A stretch of DNA of 64,000 bases from CAVSRC01 sp963730325 (GTDB taxonomy: Bacteria > Pseudomonadota > Alphaproteobacteria > Rhizobiales > Kaistiaceae), in assembly GCA_963730325.1 (NCBI GenBank), contig CAVSRC010000010.1:1-64000 (forward strand), in the 5' to 3' direction. Made by a program: the position numbers and the translations under genes. A model generated the notes under the pieces. It was not told where the DNA came from and searched no databases. It saw only the letters and a list, made by a program, of their open reading frames with translations. The first letter of the stretch is position 1; each line of letters begins with the position of its first letter. Positions 44,531 through 52,557 of the stretch are shown here, one piece after another.

Positions 44531-44782
44531 ATGGCCACGATCGAAATTACCCACACCTATCACGAACCGCTGCGCCTGCAGCTCACCATAACCCTGCCCG
44601 GCGTCGTTGCGGCTTATCTCGAGCGGTGGCGTGAGCGGAGGCGCAACCGGCGGCTGTTTGCCGAGCTGTCGCGGCTGTCGCCGGATCTCATCCGCGATGC
44701 CGGTTTCGACCCCGACGAGGTCTACGACGCCGTTCCCGGCCGCTGGGAGGAGATCCACCCCGGCCGGCTCCGGGTCCGCTGA
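44531..44782 (+). CDS. DUF1127 small protein under LacI control
   Basis: The 83-residue product has an N-terminal beta-type stretch (IEITHTYHEPLRLQLTITLP) and a C-terminal DUF1127-like helix (RRNRRLFAELSRLSPDLIRDAG with FDPDEVYDA). DUF1127 proteins of Hyphomicrobiales are small, basic and often RNA- or stress-related. TTGAGGAG lies 10 bp before the ATG. It is the only gene downstream of the palindromic operator before a convergent gene, so it is the likely target of the LacI-family protein. The function is unknown. Confidence 0.75.
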   Translation: MATIEITHTYHEPLRLQLTITLPGVVAAYLERWRERRRNRRLFAELSRLSPDLIRDAGFDPDEVYDAVPGRWEEIHPGRLRVR

Positions 44783-44803
44783 GACCAGCGGCCACAGCCT
44801 CGG

Positions 44804-45829
44804 TCAGTCGGTCGGTTCGGCGGGATCGGCTGGCCGGCAGGCCGCCAGAATGCCGTTCCAGCGGGTGCGCTGCGCGTCGGTGAGATCGTCCATCGAGCGC
44901 ACGGTCATCAGGTCGGTGCCGGCGAGATTGGTGAACATGCAGCCGCAGAAGGTGTTGCAGGTCTCGTCGTCACGGCCCTGCAGGTGGCAGGCCTGGGTGC
45001 ACTGATCCATGAAATTGCGCCTGAGCGCGGTTTCGTTGGGCGCGACGAAGGGGCTTGCCGCCCACAGCAAGCCGTAGAGGATCGGCTGGTGGACAAGGTA
45101 GATCAGCAGGCTCCAGCGGCCGGCCCAGGTCGCGGCCTTGCCGACAAGGTGCGCCGGGCGCCAGCGCGTGAACGCTGAATCGAGGAAATCGGCGACGAAC
45201 AGCCGGCCGAAGAGGATGCCGATGAGCACCACGCCGAACCACGGAAACACCGGCACGTAATCGACGGTCTCCGGCGCGGTGGCCGACAGGCCCACCCACC
45301 AGAGCGGCGGCCAGTCGAAGAATGGACTCGTGTAGACATAGGGAAGGGCGATGACCGCCGCGGCCACTGGCGCCACCACCCAGGCCGGCAGCCGCAGGAA
45401 GGGCAGCGCCAGAACGCTGGCCAGCGCGATCTGGTGCAGGATGCCGAAGAAGACGAAGGTCCTGGGATCGGCCCACCATGTCGCCAGGCTCACCAGGCAG
45501 GCCGCGCCGACGATCAGCCCGAGGCGGCGGAGATAGGGCCGGATCCTGAGGCCCCTGCGGGTGGCCAGCACCAGGCCGATGCCGACCAGCAGCAGAAAGG
45601 CGCTGGCGATCGACCGGGCAAAGACGATCCAGCCGGTATCGCGCAGCACATTGACCGGGATCAGGCTGCGGGCGCTGAGGTCGAAGGCCGCGTGGTAGAC
45701 GACCATCGCCACGATGGCCACGCCGCGCATGGCATCGATGGCCGCAATCCGGCGGCCGCGGTCCTCTGCGGGGGGCGCGATGGCCACGGGTCGGCACGGG
45801 TCCTTTGAGAGAAGCGGATGGCGCGCCAT
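44804..45829 (-). CDS. HGSNAT/DUF1624-like membrane protein with Cys-rich tail
   Basis: The 341-residue membrane protein starts MARHPLLSKDPCRPVAIAPP. It has the family-typical IAAIDAMRGVAIVAMVVYHA in TM1, then LLLVGIGLVLATRRGLR and a heparan-alpha-glucosaminide N-acetyltransferase (DUF1624) layout with several TM helices. After the last helix (LLIYLVHQPILYGLLW) about 85 residues follow with five cysteines in QCTQACHLQGRDDETCNT and FCGCM, an unusual metal- or disulfide-like cluster. No enzyme role is known for bacterial members. It is convergent with the DUF1127 gene. Confidence 0.83.
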   Translation of the reverse strand: MARHPLLSKDPCRPVAIAPPAEDRGRRIAAIDAMRGVAIVAMVVYHAAFDLSARSLIPVNVLRDTGWIVFARSIASAFLLLVGIGLVLATRRGLRIRPYLRRLGLIVGAACLVSLATWWADPRTFVFFGILHQIALASVLALPFLRLPAWVVAPVAAAVIALPYVYTSPFFDWPPLWWVGLSATAPETVDYVPVFPWFGVVLIGILFGRLFVADFLDSAFTRWRPAHLVGKAATWAGRWSLLIYLVHQPILYGLLWAASPFVAPNETALRRNFMDQCTQACHLQGRDDETCNTFCGCMFTNLAGTDLMTVRSMDDLTDAQRTRWNGILAACRPADPAEPTD

Positions 45830-46095
45830 CCTGCCGCCTGCGGCCCGGCCAGGCAACTGCGGCCGTTTCAGGACAGTGGACAGGCTGCGGCAAGGCCTGT
45901 ATTGAGCCCCGCATGGCGCTGGCGGGCGCTTTTCTTGTGTCCGCCGGGGCTGCGGCCGCGTTGCAAATGGTCCGGCGCGGCGGCAATATCCGGGGCGCTG
46001 CTGCCTCCAGATGATGGGCCAAGAGCTCCGGTTCCGGTTGCCGCGCCGAGCCGGAAGGGTGGCGACGCGCGGTTCATTAGGGGAATGCCAAAACC

Positions 46096-46377
46096 ATGTC
46101 TGCGACCTTCGACACTGTCGCCCAGGTCATCCACGAGACCAGCGAGATTCCGCTGTCGGAGATCAAGCCCGAATCGCACGCCATCGACGATCTGGGTATC
46201 GACAGCCTCGACTTTCTCGATATCGTTTTCGCCCTCGACAAGAAGTTCGGTATCAAGATCCCGCTGGAGGCGTGGACCAAGGAGGTCAACGCCGGCAATG
46301 CCTCGGTCGAGGATTATTTCATCCTCAAGAACCTGGCGGCGCGGATCGACGAACTCGTCGCCCAGAAGTCGGCCTGA
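46096..46377 (+). CDS. acpXL: Acyl carrier protein AcpXL
   Basis: The 93-residue ACP is specialised for very-long-chain fatty acids of lipid A in Hyphomicrobiales. It has the phosphopantetheine site DDLGIDSLDFLDIVFALDKK (serine in GIDSLD). It is longer and more acidic than AcpP. It is the first gene of a cluster that runs through a FabZ-like dehydratase, two condensing enzymes, a reductase and an LpxXL acyltransferase. The start MSATFDTVAQ is preceded by an AGGGGA-like ribosome site. Confidence 0.93.
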   Translation: MSATFDTVAQVIHETSEIPLSEIKPESHAIDDLGIDSLDFLDIVFALDKKFGIKIPLEAWTKEVNAGNASVEDYFILKNLAARIDELVAQKSA

Positions 46378-46393
46378 ACGGCCCCGCCGGCCC

Positions 46394-46861
46394 ATGCGAC
46401 TGGAATATTTCGAACTCATCGACCGCGTCGAGGAAATGGACGTGGAGGGCCTGACCATTCGCGTGGTCGGCACGCTGCCGGAGACGAGCCCGGTCTTCGA
46501 CGGTCACTTTCCGCTCTATCCGGTCCTGCCCGGTGTCATGATGCTGGAGTTCATGAACCACGCCGCCGGCTATCTGCTGCTGCGCCGGCAGAACATCGAG
46601 CGGTTCGTCTTCCTCGGCGGCGTCAAGCGCGCCAAGTTCCGTCGCTTCGTCGTGCCCGGCGACAAGATGATCGTCGACGCCAAGGTCACTCACGAGGGCT
46701 CCGGCTTCTCGATTGCCGAGACCTCGGTCAGGGTCAGGGACGAGGTCGCCGCCGACGCCGAGGTGGTGATGATCTCGACCGATTGGCCGAGCGAAATTCT
46801 CCGCGAGGAATTCCATCGCCGCATCCCGCTCATTCCGGTGAACGACGCGCAGAGCGCGTGA
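46394..46861 (+). CDS. FabZ-like 3-hydroxyacyl dehydratase (VLCFA cluster)
   Basis: The 155-residue hot-dog protein has FDGHFPLYPVLPGVMMLEFM, equivalent to the FabZ HFP motif with the catalytic His, and a later KRAKFRRFVVPGDKM. It follows acpXL by 16 bp and belongs to the very-long-chain fatty acid synthesis set. It probably dehydrates 3-hydroxyacyl-AcpXL. The start MRLEYFELIDRVEEMDVEGL is at 46394. Confidence 0.9.
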   Translation: MRLEYFELIDRVEEMDVEGLTIRVVGTLPETSPVFDGHFPLYPVLPGVMMLEFMNHAAGYLLLRRQNIERFVFLGGVKRAKFRRFVVPGDKMIVDAKVTHEGSGFSIAETSVRVRDEVAADAEVVMISTDWPSEILREEFHRRIPLIPVNDAQSA

Positions 46862-46864
46862 TGG

Positions 46865-48079
46865 ATGGAGCCCATGGCGCGTGAGGTCTGGATTACCGGC
46901 ATCGGCCTGGCCTCGAGCCTCGGCGAGGGCCTCGACGCCCATTGGCAGGCGATGGTCGAGGCGGAGCGCCCGAAGCCGGTCGTCGACCGCACGTTCGCGC
47001 CGCCCTATGCCATCCACCCGATGGTGGAACTCGACCTCAACAAGCAGATCCCCAAGCGCGCCGACCAGCGCCAGATGGAAACCTGGCAGCGGCTCGGCGT
47101 CTATGTCGCCGGCCTGGCGCTGGAAGACGCCGGCATCGCCGGCAATCTCGATATCCTCAGCCACACCCATGCGGTGATCGCCGCCGATGGCGGCGCCCGC
47201 GACGAGGAGGTCGACGACAGCATCCTCGCGGGCCTCGAAGAGGCGCCGGACGCCGCCGCCTATCTCAACGAGCGCCTGTCCAACGATCTGAGGCCGACCC
47301 TGTTCCTGGCCCAGCTTCCCAATCTGCTCGCCGGCAACATTTCCATCGTGCACAAGCTCACCGGCTCCTCGCGCACCTTCATGGGCGAGGAGATCGCCGG
47401 GGTCAGCGCGGCCGAGGTCGCCTGGCGCCGCATCCGCGCCGGCCAGGGCGACATCTTCCTCGTCGGCGGCGCCAGCCAGGCCGACCGCAAGGACACCGTG
47501 CTCAACTGCGCGCTCGGCGGCATATTGTGGGCCGGCGATCCGGTCTCCGTCTGGGCGCGGCAGGAGAAGGGCGGCGGCTCGATCTTCGGCTCCGCCGGCG
47601 GTTTCATCGTGCTCGAAGCGCGCGACCATGCCGAGGCGCGCGGGCGCAAACCCTATGCCCGGCTGGCGGATATCCGCACCGACCAGACCCGCCGTCGCCC
47701 CGGCGACGTCACCGCCACCGCGGCGCGCCAGTTCGACGCCATGCTGCCCACGGGCAGCCCGCCGGTCGCCCTTCTCTCCGGCGCCACCGGGGTTGCCATG
47801 CAGACGCAGGAGGAGCGTGCCCTCCTCGAGCAATTGATTGCCGCCGGCCGGGTCGATACCGTGCGGGCGACCAGCACGCTTCTCGGCACGGTTGCCGGCG
47901 CCACCTTTCCGGCCATGGCCGGGCTTGCCGCGCTGGCCTTGTCGCGCGGGGGTTTCTTCCCGCCCGCCGACGAGAGCGGTTTCGAGCGCCCGGCCGCGCG
48001 CCAGCCGGAGCGTATCGCCGTCACCACCATGGGCATCTGGCGCGGCGAAGGCATGGGCCTGATCGAGGCCGTAACCTGA
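46865..48079 (+). CDS. Beta-ketoacyl-ACP synthase, VLCFA-specific (FabF2XL-like)
   Basis: This condensing enzyme of about 404 residues belongs to the FabF/KAS fold (EVWITGIGLASSLGEGLDAH, GGSIFGSAGGFIVLEARDHA). The expected active-site Cys region appears as SIVHKLTGSSRTFMGEEIAG, without Cys in the usual place. It also lacks a clear HGT motif, so it may be the partner (chain-length-type) subunit to the next gene. The neighbouring genes (AcpXL, FabZ-like, FabF1-like) strongly suggest VLCFA elongation. The start is MEPMAREVW at 46865 or the ATG at 46874. Confidence 0.87.
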   Translation: MEPMAREVWITGIGLASSLGEGLDAHWQAMVEAERPKPVVDRTFAPPYAIHPMVELDLNKQIPKRADQRQMETWQRLGVYVAGLALEDAGIAGNLDILSHTHAVIAADGGARDEEVDDSILAGLEEAPDAAAYLNERLSNDLRPTLFLAQLPNLLAGNISIVHKLTGSSRTFMGEEIAGVSAAEVAWRRIRAGQGDIFLVGGASQADRKDTVLNCALGGILWAGDPVSVWARQEKGGGSIFGSAGGFIVLEARDHAEARGRKPYARLADIRTDQTRRRPGDVTATAARQFDAMLPTGSPPVALLSGATGVAMQTQEERALLEQLIAAGRVDTVRATSTLLGTVAGATFPAMAGLAALALSRGGFFPPADESGFERPAARQPERIAVTTMGIWRGEGMGLIEAVT

Positions 48080-48091
48080 CGGAGAGCTGAA

Positions 48092-49372
48092 ATGGCTGAG
48101 ACCCGGGATCATCGTGGACGCCCCGTCGTCGCCGTGACCGGCTACGGCATGATTTCCTCGCTCGGCCAGGGCGTCGCCGAGTCCTGGGCGGGGCTCATCG
48201 CCGGCCGCTCGGGCATCAAGGCGATCTCGCGCTTTGCCACCGACAACATGCGCACCCGCATCGCCGGCGCCATCGATTATCTCTGGCAGGACGGCGACAC
48301 CGCCATGGACATCACCATGCGCGCCGGGATTCTCGCGGCCGAGGAAGCGATCGCCGATGCCGCGATCGGCGCCAAGGGCGATTTTCCGGGACCGCTTTTT
48401 GCCGCCCTGCCGCCGGCCGAGATGGAGTGGCCCTATCGCCGCCGCATCTTCCGCGATTCACCGCCCGCCGGCAGCAACGCCTATGACCGCATGATCGCCG
48501 CGGCGCGCCAGGCCAACGACGACGACGGCTATCATCACACCCTGCTTGGCTTCATCGCCGAAGGCATCGCCGACACGATCGGCACCAAGGGCGCGCCGAT
48601 CTCGCTGACCACCGCCTGCGCCTCCGGCGCCACCGCCATTCAGCTCGGCGTCGAGGCGATCCGCCGCGGCGATTCCGATGCCGCCATCTCGCTTGGCGCC
48701 GATTGCTCGGTGAACCCGGAGATGATGATCCGCTTCGGCCTGCTCTCGGCGCTGTCCGGCACCAACGAGCCGCCCGAGGGCGTGTCGAGGCCCTTCTCCA
48801 GGGACCGCGACGGTTTCGTCATCGCCGAGGGCGCCGCGGCGCTGGTCCTGGAGAACTACGACGCGGCGGTGGCGCGCGGCGCCAGGATCCACGCCATCGT
48901 CCGCGGCATCGGCGAGAAGGCCGACGATTTTCATCGCACCCGCTCGCGTCCCGACGGCGCGGCGATCATCGGCGCCATCCGCACCACCATCGACGATGCC
49001 GGCCTCACGCCCGACGCCATCGATTACATCAACGCCCACGGCACCTCGACGCCCGAGAACGACAAGATGGAGGCGATGTCTCTGGAGGCCGTCATCGGCG
49101 AGCGCATGAGACATGTTCCGATCAGCTCCAACAAGTCGATGATCGGCCACACGCTCACTGCCGCCGGCGCCATCGAGGCGACCTTCGCGATCAAGACCAT
49201 CGAGGAGGGCGTACTGCCGCCGACCATCAACTACAACGATCCCGATCCGGAGATCGCCTTCGACGTGGTGCCCAATCAGGCGCGTCAGGCCAAGGTCGAC
49301 ATGGTCCTGTCCAACTCCTTCGGCTTCGGCGGTCAGAACGCCTGCCTGCTGATCGGCGCCGAGCCGGGCTGA
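48092..49372 (+). CDS. Beta-ketoacyl-ACP synthase, VLCFA-specific (FabF1XL-like)
   Basis: The 426-residue KAS II-type enzyme has the full active site. ISLTTACASGATAIQLGVEA holds the nucleophilic Cys, INAHGTSTPENDKMEAMSLE has the first His, and SNKSMIGHTLTAAGAIEATF has the second His. It ends VLSNSFGFGGQNACLLIG. GGAGAG precedes the ATG at 48092. It elongates very-long-chain acyl-AcpXL, apparently with the preceding degenerate synthase as a heterodimer. The dimer is inference. Confidence 0.92.
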   Translation: MAETRDHRGRPVVAVTGYGMISSLGQGVAESWAGLIAGRSGIKAISRFATDNMRTRIAGAIDYLWQDGDTAMDITMRAGILAAEEAIADAAIGAKGDFPGPLFAALPPAEMEWPYRRRIFRDSPPAGSNAYDRMIAAARQANDDDGYHHTLLGFIAEGIADTIGTKGAPISLTTACASGATAIQLGVEAIRRGDSDAAISLGADCSVNPEMMIRFGLLSALSGTNEPPEGVSRPFSRDRDGFVIAEGAAALVLENYDAAVARGARIHAIVRGIGEKADDFHRTRSRPDGAAIIGAIRTTIDDAGLTPDAIDYINAHGTSTPENDKMEAMSLEAVIGERMRHVPISSNKSMIGHTLTAAGAIEATFAIKTIEEGVLPPTINYNDPDPEIAFDVVPNQARQAKVDMVLSNSFGFGGQNACLLIGAEPG

Positions 49373-49395
49373 CCGGATCGGCCGGACGTCGCGTG

Positions 49396-50421
49396 ATGCG
49401 TTCCCTCCAGGTCCTCGACAGCCGCCAGCTTGCCACCGTCGACATGGCCGAGCCGCCGGCACCCGGCGCAGGCGAGGTGCAGGTCAGGATCGGCGCCGTG
49501 GCGCTCAACCACATCGACGTCTGGGGCTGGCGCGGCATGGCCTTTGCCAAGCGCAAGCTGCCCATCGTCGTCGGCGCCGAGGCGGCCGGCGAGATCGCCA
49601 GCGTCGGTGCCGGCGTCGATCATCTGAAGCCTGGCCAGATCGTCGCCCTGTTCGGCGCCGAGACCTGCGGCGTCTGCCCGGCCTGCCGGGCGGGACGCGA
49701 CAATTTCTGCGTCAACGTCGCCGGCATCCGCGGCTTCCATGTCGACGGGCTCGCCCGCGAGCGGCTCAACGTCGCCGCCCGCCTGGTGGTGCCGGCGCCG
49801 GACGGCATCGATGTCGTCAAGGCGGCCTGTGCGCCCATCACCTACGGCACCGTCGAGCACATGCTGTTCGACAACGCCCATCTCGAAGCCGGCCAGACCG
49901 TGCTCGTCCAGGCCGGCGGCAGCGGCATCGGCACCGCCGCCATCCAGCTTGCCAAGGCGGCCGGCGCCACCGTCATCACCACGGTCGGCAGCGACGCCAA
50001 GGCGGAGAAGGCCAGGGCGCTCGGCGCCGACCACGTCATCAACTACCGCGAGGAACGCTTCGAGAGCGTGGTGCGCAAGCTCACCAAAAAGGAGGGCGTC
50101 GACGTCGTCTTCGAGCATGTCGGGCCGGATACCTTCGCGCGCTCCATGTTCTCCATGAAGCGCGGCGGCGTGCTGGTCACCTGCGGCTCGACCACCGGCG
50201 TTTCCGCCGAGATCAACCTCTTCCAGCTCTATCAGCGGCAGTTGCGCCTCATCGGCAGCTTCGGCTGCAACCTCAGGAATCTCGCCACGGTGCTCGACAA
50301 GATGGCGGCCGGCATCGCGCGGCCGGTCATCGATACGGTGATCGGCCTCGACGATATCGACGCGGCGCTCGCCCGCCTCGAATCGCGCGACGTGTTCGGC
50401 AAGATCATCGTGACGCTTTGA
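49396..50421 (+). CDS. Zinc-type alcohol dehydrogenase/enoyl reductase of the VLCFA cluster
   Basis: The 341-residue medium-chain dehydrogenase has IDVWGWRGMAFAKRKLPIVV and GAEAAGEIASVG, a four-Cys structural zinc site in CGVCPACRAGRDNFCVNV, and a Rossmann fold with VLVQAGGSGIGTAAIQLAKA. In this cluster it takes the place of the enoyl reductase or ketoreductase. It starts at ATG 49396 (GTG at 49393 possible). Its TGA overlaps the TTG start of the acyltransferase. Confidence 0.88.
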   Translation: MRSLQVLDSRQLATVDMAEPPAPGAGEVQVRIGAVALNHIDVWGWRGMAFAKRKLPIVVGAEAAGEIASVGAGVDHLKPGQIVALFGAETCGVCPACRAGRDNFCVNVAGIRGFHVDGLARERLNVAARLVVPAPDGIDVVKAACAPITYGTVEHMLFDNAHLEAGQTVLVQAGGSGIGTAAIQLAKAAGATVITTVGSDAKAEKARALGADHVINYREERFESVVRKLTKKEGVDVVFEHVGPDTFARSMFSMKRGGVLVTCGSTTGVSAEINLFQLYQRQLRLIGSFGCNLRNLATVLDKMAAGIARPVIDTVIGLDDIDAALARLESRDVFGKIIVTL

Positions 50422-51410
50422 CCACGCAGATGTCCGCGCCGGATCCGAAGAGCCCGCGCCTGGTGCGGGCACGGCGCTATCGCGGCCGCAGCTGGGGCCA
50501 GCGTTTCGTGCGCTCCGAGGGCGTCGAGCGCTTCGTCGCCGCCGTCGCCCGCGGGCTCATCCGCTTCGTCCGCCGGGTCGGCCGCCAGCGCGCGACCAGG
50601 ATCGTGTCCTTCCTGATCCGCATGATCGGCCCGCTTCTGCCCGAGAACCGGACGGCGGCGAACAACCTCGCCATGGCCTTTCCCGAGAAATCGGACGCCG
50701 AACGTGCCGCGATCCTGAAGGGGTGCTGGGAGAACTTCGCCTCGGTCGCCGTCGAGTTCCTCTTCCTGGAGGAGATGACCGCCGTCTTCGATCCGGCCAA
50801 GCCCGACGAGGGGCCGATCACGATCAGCGGCATCGACCAGTTCGTGGCGCTGCGCGACGACGGCAAGCCCGCCGTCATCTTCACCGCCCACCTCGCCAAC
50901 TGGGAGGTGCTTGGCGTCATCGCCACCCGGTTCGGCCTCAAGACCGTGCTGCCCTATCGCGCCCCGACCAACGCCCATTTCGCCGAGGACATGCTCAGCG
51001 AGCGCGAGGCGCTGATGGGCACGCTGGTGCCCAACAGCCGCGGCGCCGCCTTCGAGATCGCCACCGCTATGGAGGCGGGCGCCCATCTCGGCATGCTGGT
51101 CGACCAGAAGCTTCTCGGCGGCCTGCGCGTGCCCTTCTTCGGCCATCCCGCCCCCGTCAATCCGCTCGCCGCCCGCTTCGCCCGCCAGTTCGACTGTCCG
51201 GTGCATGGCGCCCGCGCCATCCGGCTCCCCGGCGGTCGCCTGCATCTGGAGCTGACGCCGCCGGTGGACATGCCGCGCGATGCCGACGGCCTGGTCGATA
51301 TCGCGGCGGCGACCGCGAAGATCACCGGCGTGGTCGAGGGCTGGGTGCGCGAGCACCCGGAGCAATGGCTGTGGCTGCACGACCGCTGGATGTTTCCGAA
51401 GCCGAAATAG
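50418..51410 (+). CDS. lpxXL: LpxXL-like lipid A very-long-chain acyltransferase
   Basis: The 330-residue LpxL/HtrB-family acyltransferase has the HxxxxE catalytic pair in FTAHLANWEVLG and conserved LVDQKLLGGLRVPFFGHPAP. It transfers the 27-hydroxyoctacosanoyl-type chain to lipid A in Hyphomicrobiales. The N-terminus is basic with a TM-like segment. The TTG start overlaps the preceding stop (TTGA), so it is translationally coupled. It is the last gene of the cluster. Confidence 0.9.
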   Translation: MTTQMSAPDPKSPRLVRARRYRGRSWGQRFVRSEGVERFVAAVARGLIRFVRRVGRQRATRIVSFLIRMIGPLLPENRTAANNLAMAFPEKSDAERAAILKGCWENFASVAVEFLFLEEMTAVFDPAKPDEGPITISGIDQFVALRDDGKPAVIFTAHLANWEVLGVIATRFGLKTVLPYRAPTNAHFAEDMLSEREALMGTLVPNSRGAAFEIATAMEAGAHLGMLVDQKLLGGLRVPFFGHPAPVNPLAARFARQFDCPVHGARAIRLPGGRLHLELTPPVDMPRDADGLVDIAAATAKITGVVEGWVREHPEQWLWLHDRWMFPKPK

Positions 51411-51457
51411 GCCGCCGGCCCTTCCCTCGGCGCGCCTGCTGTGCCACTTTTGTTCTC

Positions 51458-51946
51458 ATGCTGACCGACCTCTCCGCCATCGTGCCGCCCGCTGACGGGC
51501 GCCAATCCGCCCGTGCCGCCGCCGTCTGCCGCGGCGTCGGCCGGCTGCTGCGCCAGCGCGGTTTCGCCCATGTGACCGAGTTGCCGTTGGCGACCGGCCG
51601 CCGCGCCGATGTGGTCGGCCTCGGGCCGGACGGCGAGCTGTGGATCGTCGAGATCAAGTCCTCGGTCGAGGATTTTCGCGCCGACCACAAATGGCCGGAC
51701 TATCGCCTGTCTTGCGACCGGCTGTTCTTCGCCAGCCATGCCGGCGTGCCGCGCGACCTGTTTCCACAGGACGCCGGCTTGATTCTGGCCGATCAATTCG
51801 GTGCCGAAATGATCCGCGAGGCGCCTGAACATCGCCTTGCCGGGGCGACGCGCAAGGCCATGCTCCTGCGTTTTGCCCAAGCGGCGGCTTTGCGGCTGCA
51901 CGGTCTGGTCGATCCGCAGGCCGGCGTCGTGACGGGGATCGACTGA
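51458..51946 (+). CDS. mmcB: MmcB-family DNA repair protein
   Basis: The 162-residue MmcB family protein (Caulobacter, damage response) has the nuclease-like ELWIVEIKSSVEDFRADHKW segment with an EIKS motif, and YRLSCDRLFFASHAGVP. The start MLTDLSAIVPPADGRQSARA is 48 bp after lpxXL. Its TGA overlaps the ATG of the methyltransferase, so the two are coupled. Confidence 0.87.
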   Translation: MLTDLSAIVPPADGRQSARAAAVCRGVGRLLRQRGFAHVTELPLATGRRADVVGLGPDGELWIVEIKSSVEDFRADHKWPDYRLSCDRLFFASHAGVPRDLFPQDAGLILADQFGAEMIREAPEHRLAGATRKAMLLRFAQAAALRLHGLVDPQAGVVTGID

Positions 51947-52557
51947 TGACCTCACCCAAAGGGCACTGGGACCAGCGCTACGCCTCGGACGAGTATCACT
52001 ACGGCACCGAGCCGAACGCCTTCCTCGTGCGCGAGGCGCACCGCATCGCGCCCGGCGCCCATGTGCTCGCCGTCGCCGACGGCGAAGGCCGCAATGGCGT
52101 CTATCTCGCCGGCGAGGGCGCCGTGGTTCATGCGGTCGACGGCTCGGTGGTGGCCATCGCCAAGGCGCGGCGGCTGGCGGCGACACGCGGCGTAACCCTC
52201 ACGATCGAGCACGCCGACCTCTTCCAATGGGATTGGCCGGTGGCCGCCTATGATGCGGTGGTGGCGATCTTCGTGCAGTTCGTCGATCCCGGGGACCGGC
52301 CGGCCTTCTTCCGCAACATGAAAGCCGCCCTCAAGCCCGGCGGCGTTCTGCTGCTCGAAGGTTACGGCCCGGGCCAGCTCGCCTATGGCACCGGCGGTCC
52401 GCGCCACGAGCCGCAACTCTATACGGAAGAGCTGCTGCGCGACGCCTTCGCCGACATGGAGATTGTCTCGCTCCGCGCCTATGACGCGGTGGTCGAGGAG
52501 GGACCGGCCCATTCCGGCATGTCGTCGCTGGTCGATCTGGTTGCGGTGAAACGCTAG
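51946..52557 (+). CDS. Class I SAM-dependent methyltransferase
   Basis: The 203-residue methyltransferase has HVLAVADGEGRNGVYLAGEG (SAM motif I, with AD replacing the usual glycine-rich opening), VVHAVDGSVVAIAKA and VAIFVQFVDPGDRPAFFRNM. It resembles TehB/SmtA-like enzymes. It overlaps the mmcB stop (TGATG) and ends within 4 bp of the GMC gene stop on the other strand. The substrate is unknown. Confidence 0.85.
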   Translation: MTSPKGHWDQRYASDEYHYGTEPNAFLVREAHRIAPGAHVLAVADGEGRNGVYLAGEGAVVHAVDGSVVAIAKARRLAATRGVTLTIEHADLFQWDWPVAAYDAVVAIFVQFVDPGDRPAFFRNMKAALKPGGVLLLEGYGPGQLAYGTGGPRHEPQLYTEELLRDAFADMEIVSLRAYDAVVEEGPAHSGMSSLVDLVAVKR

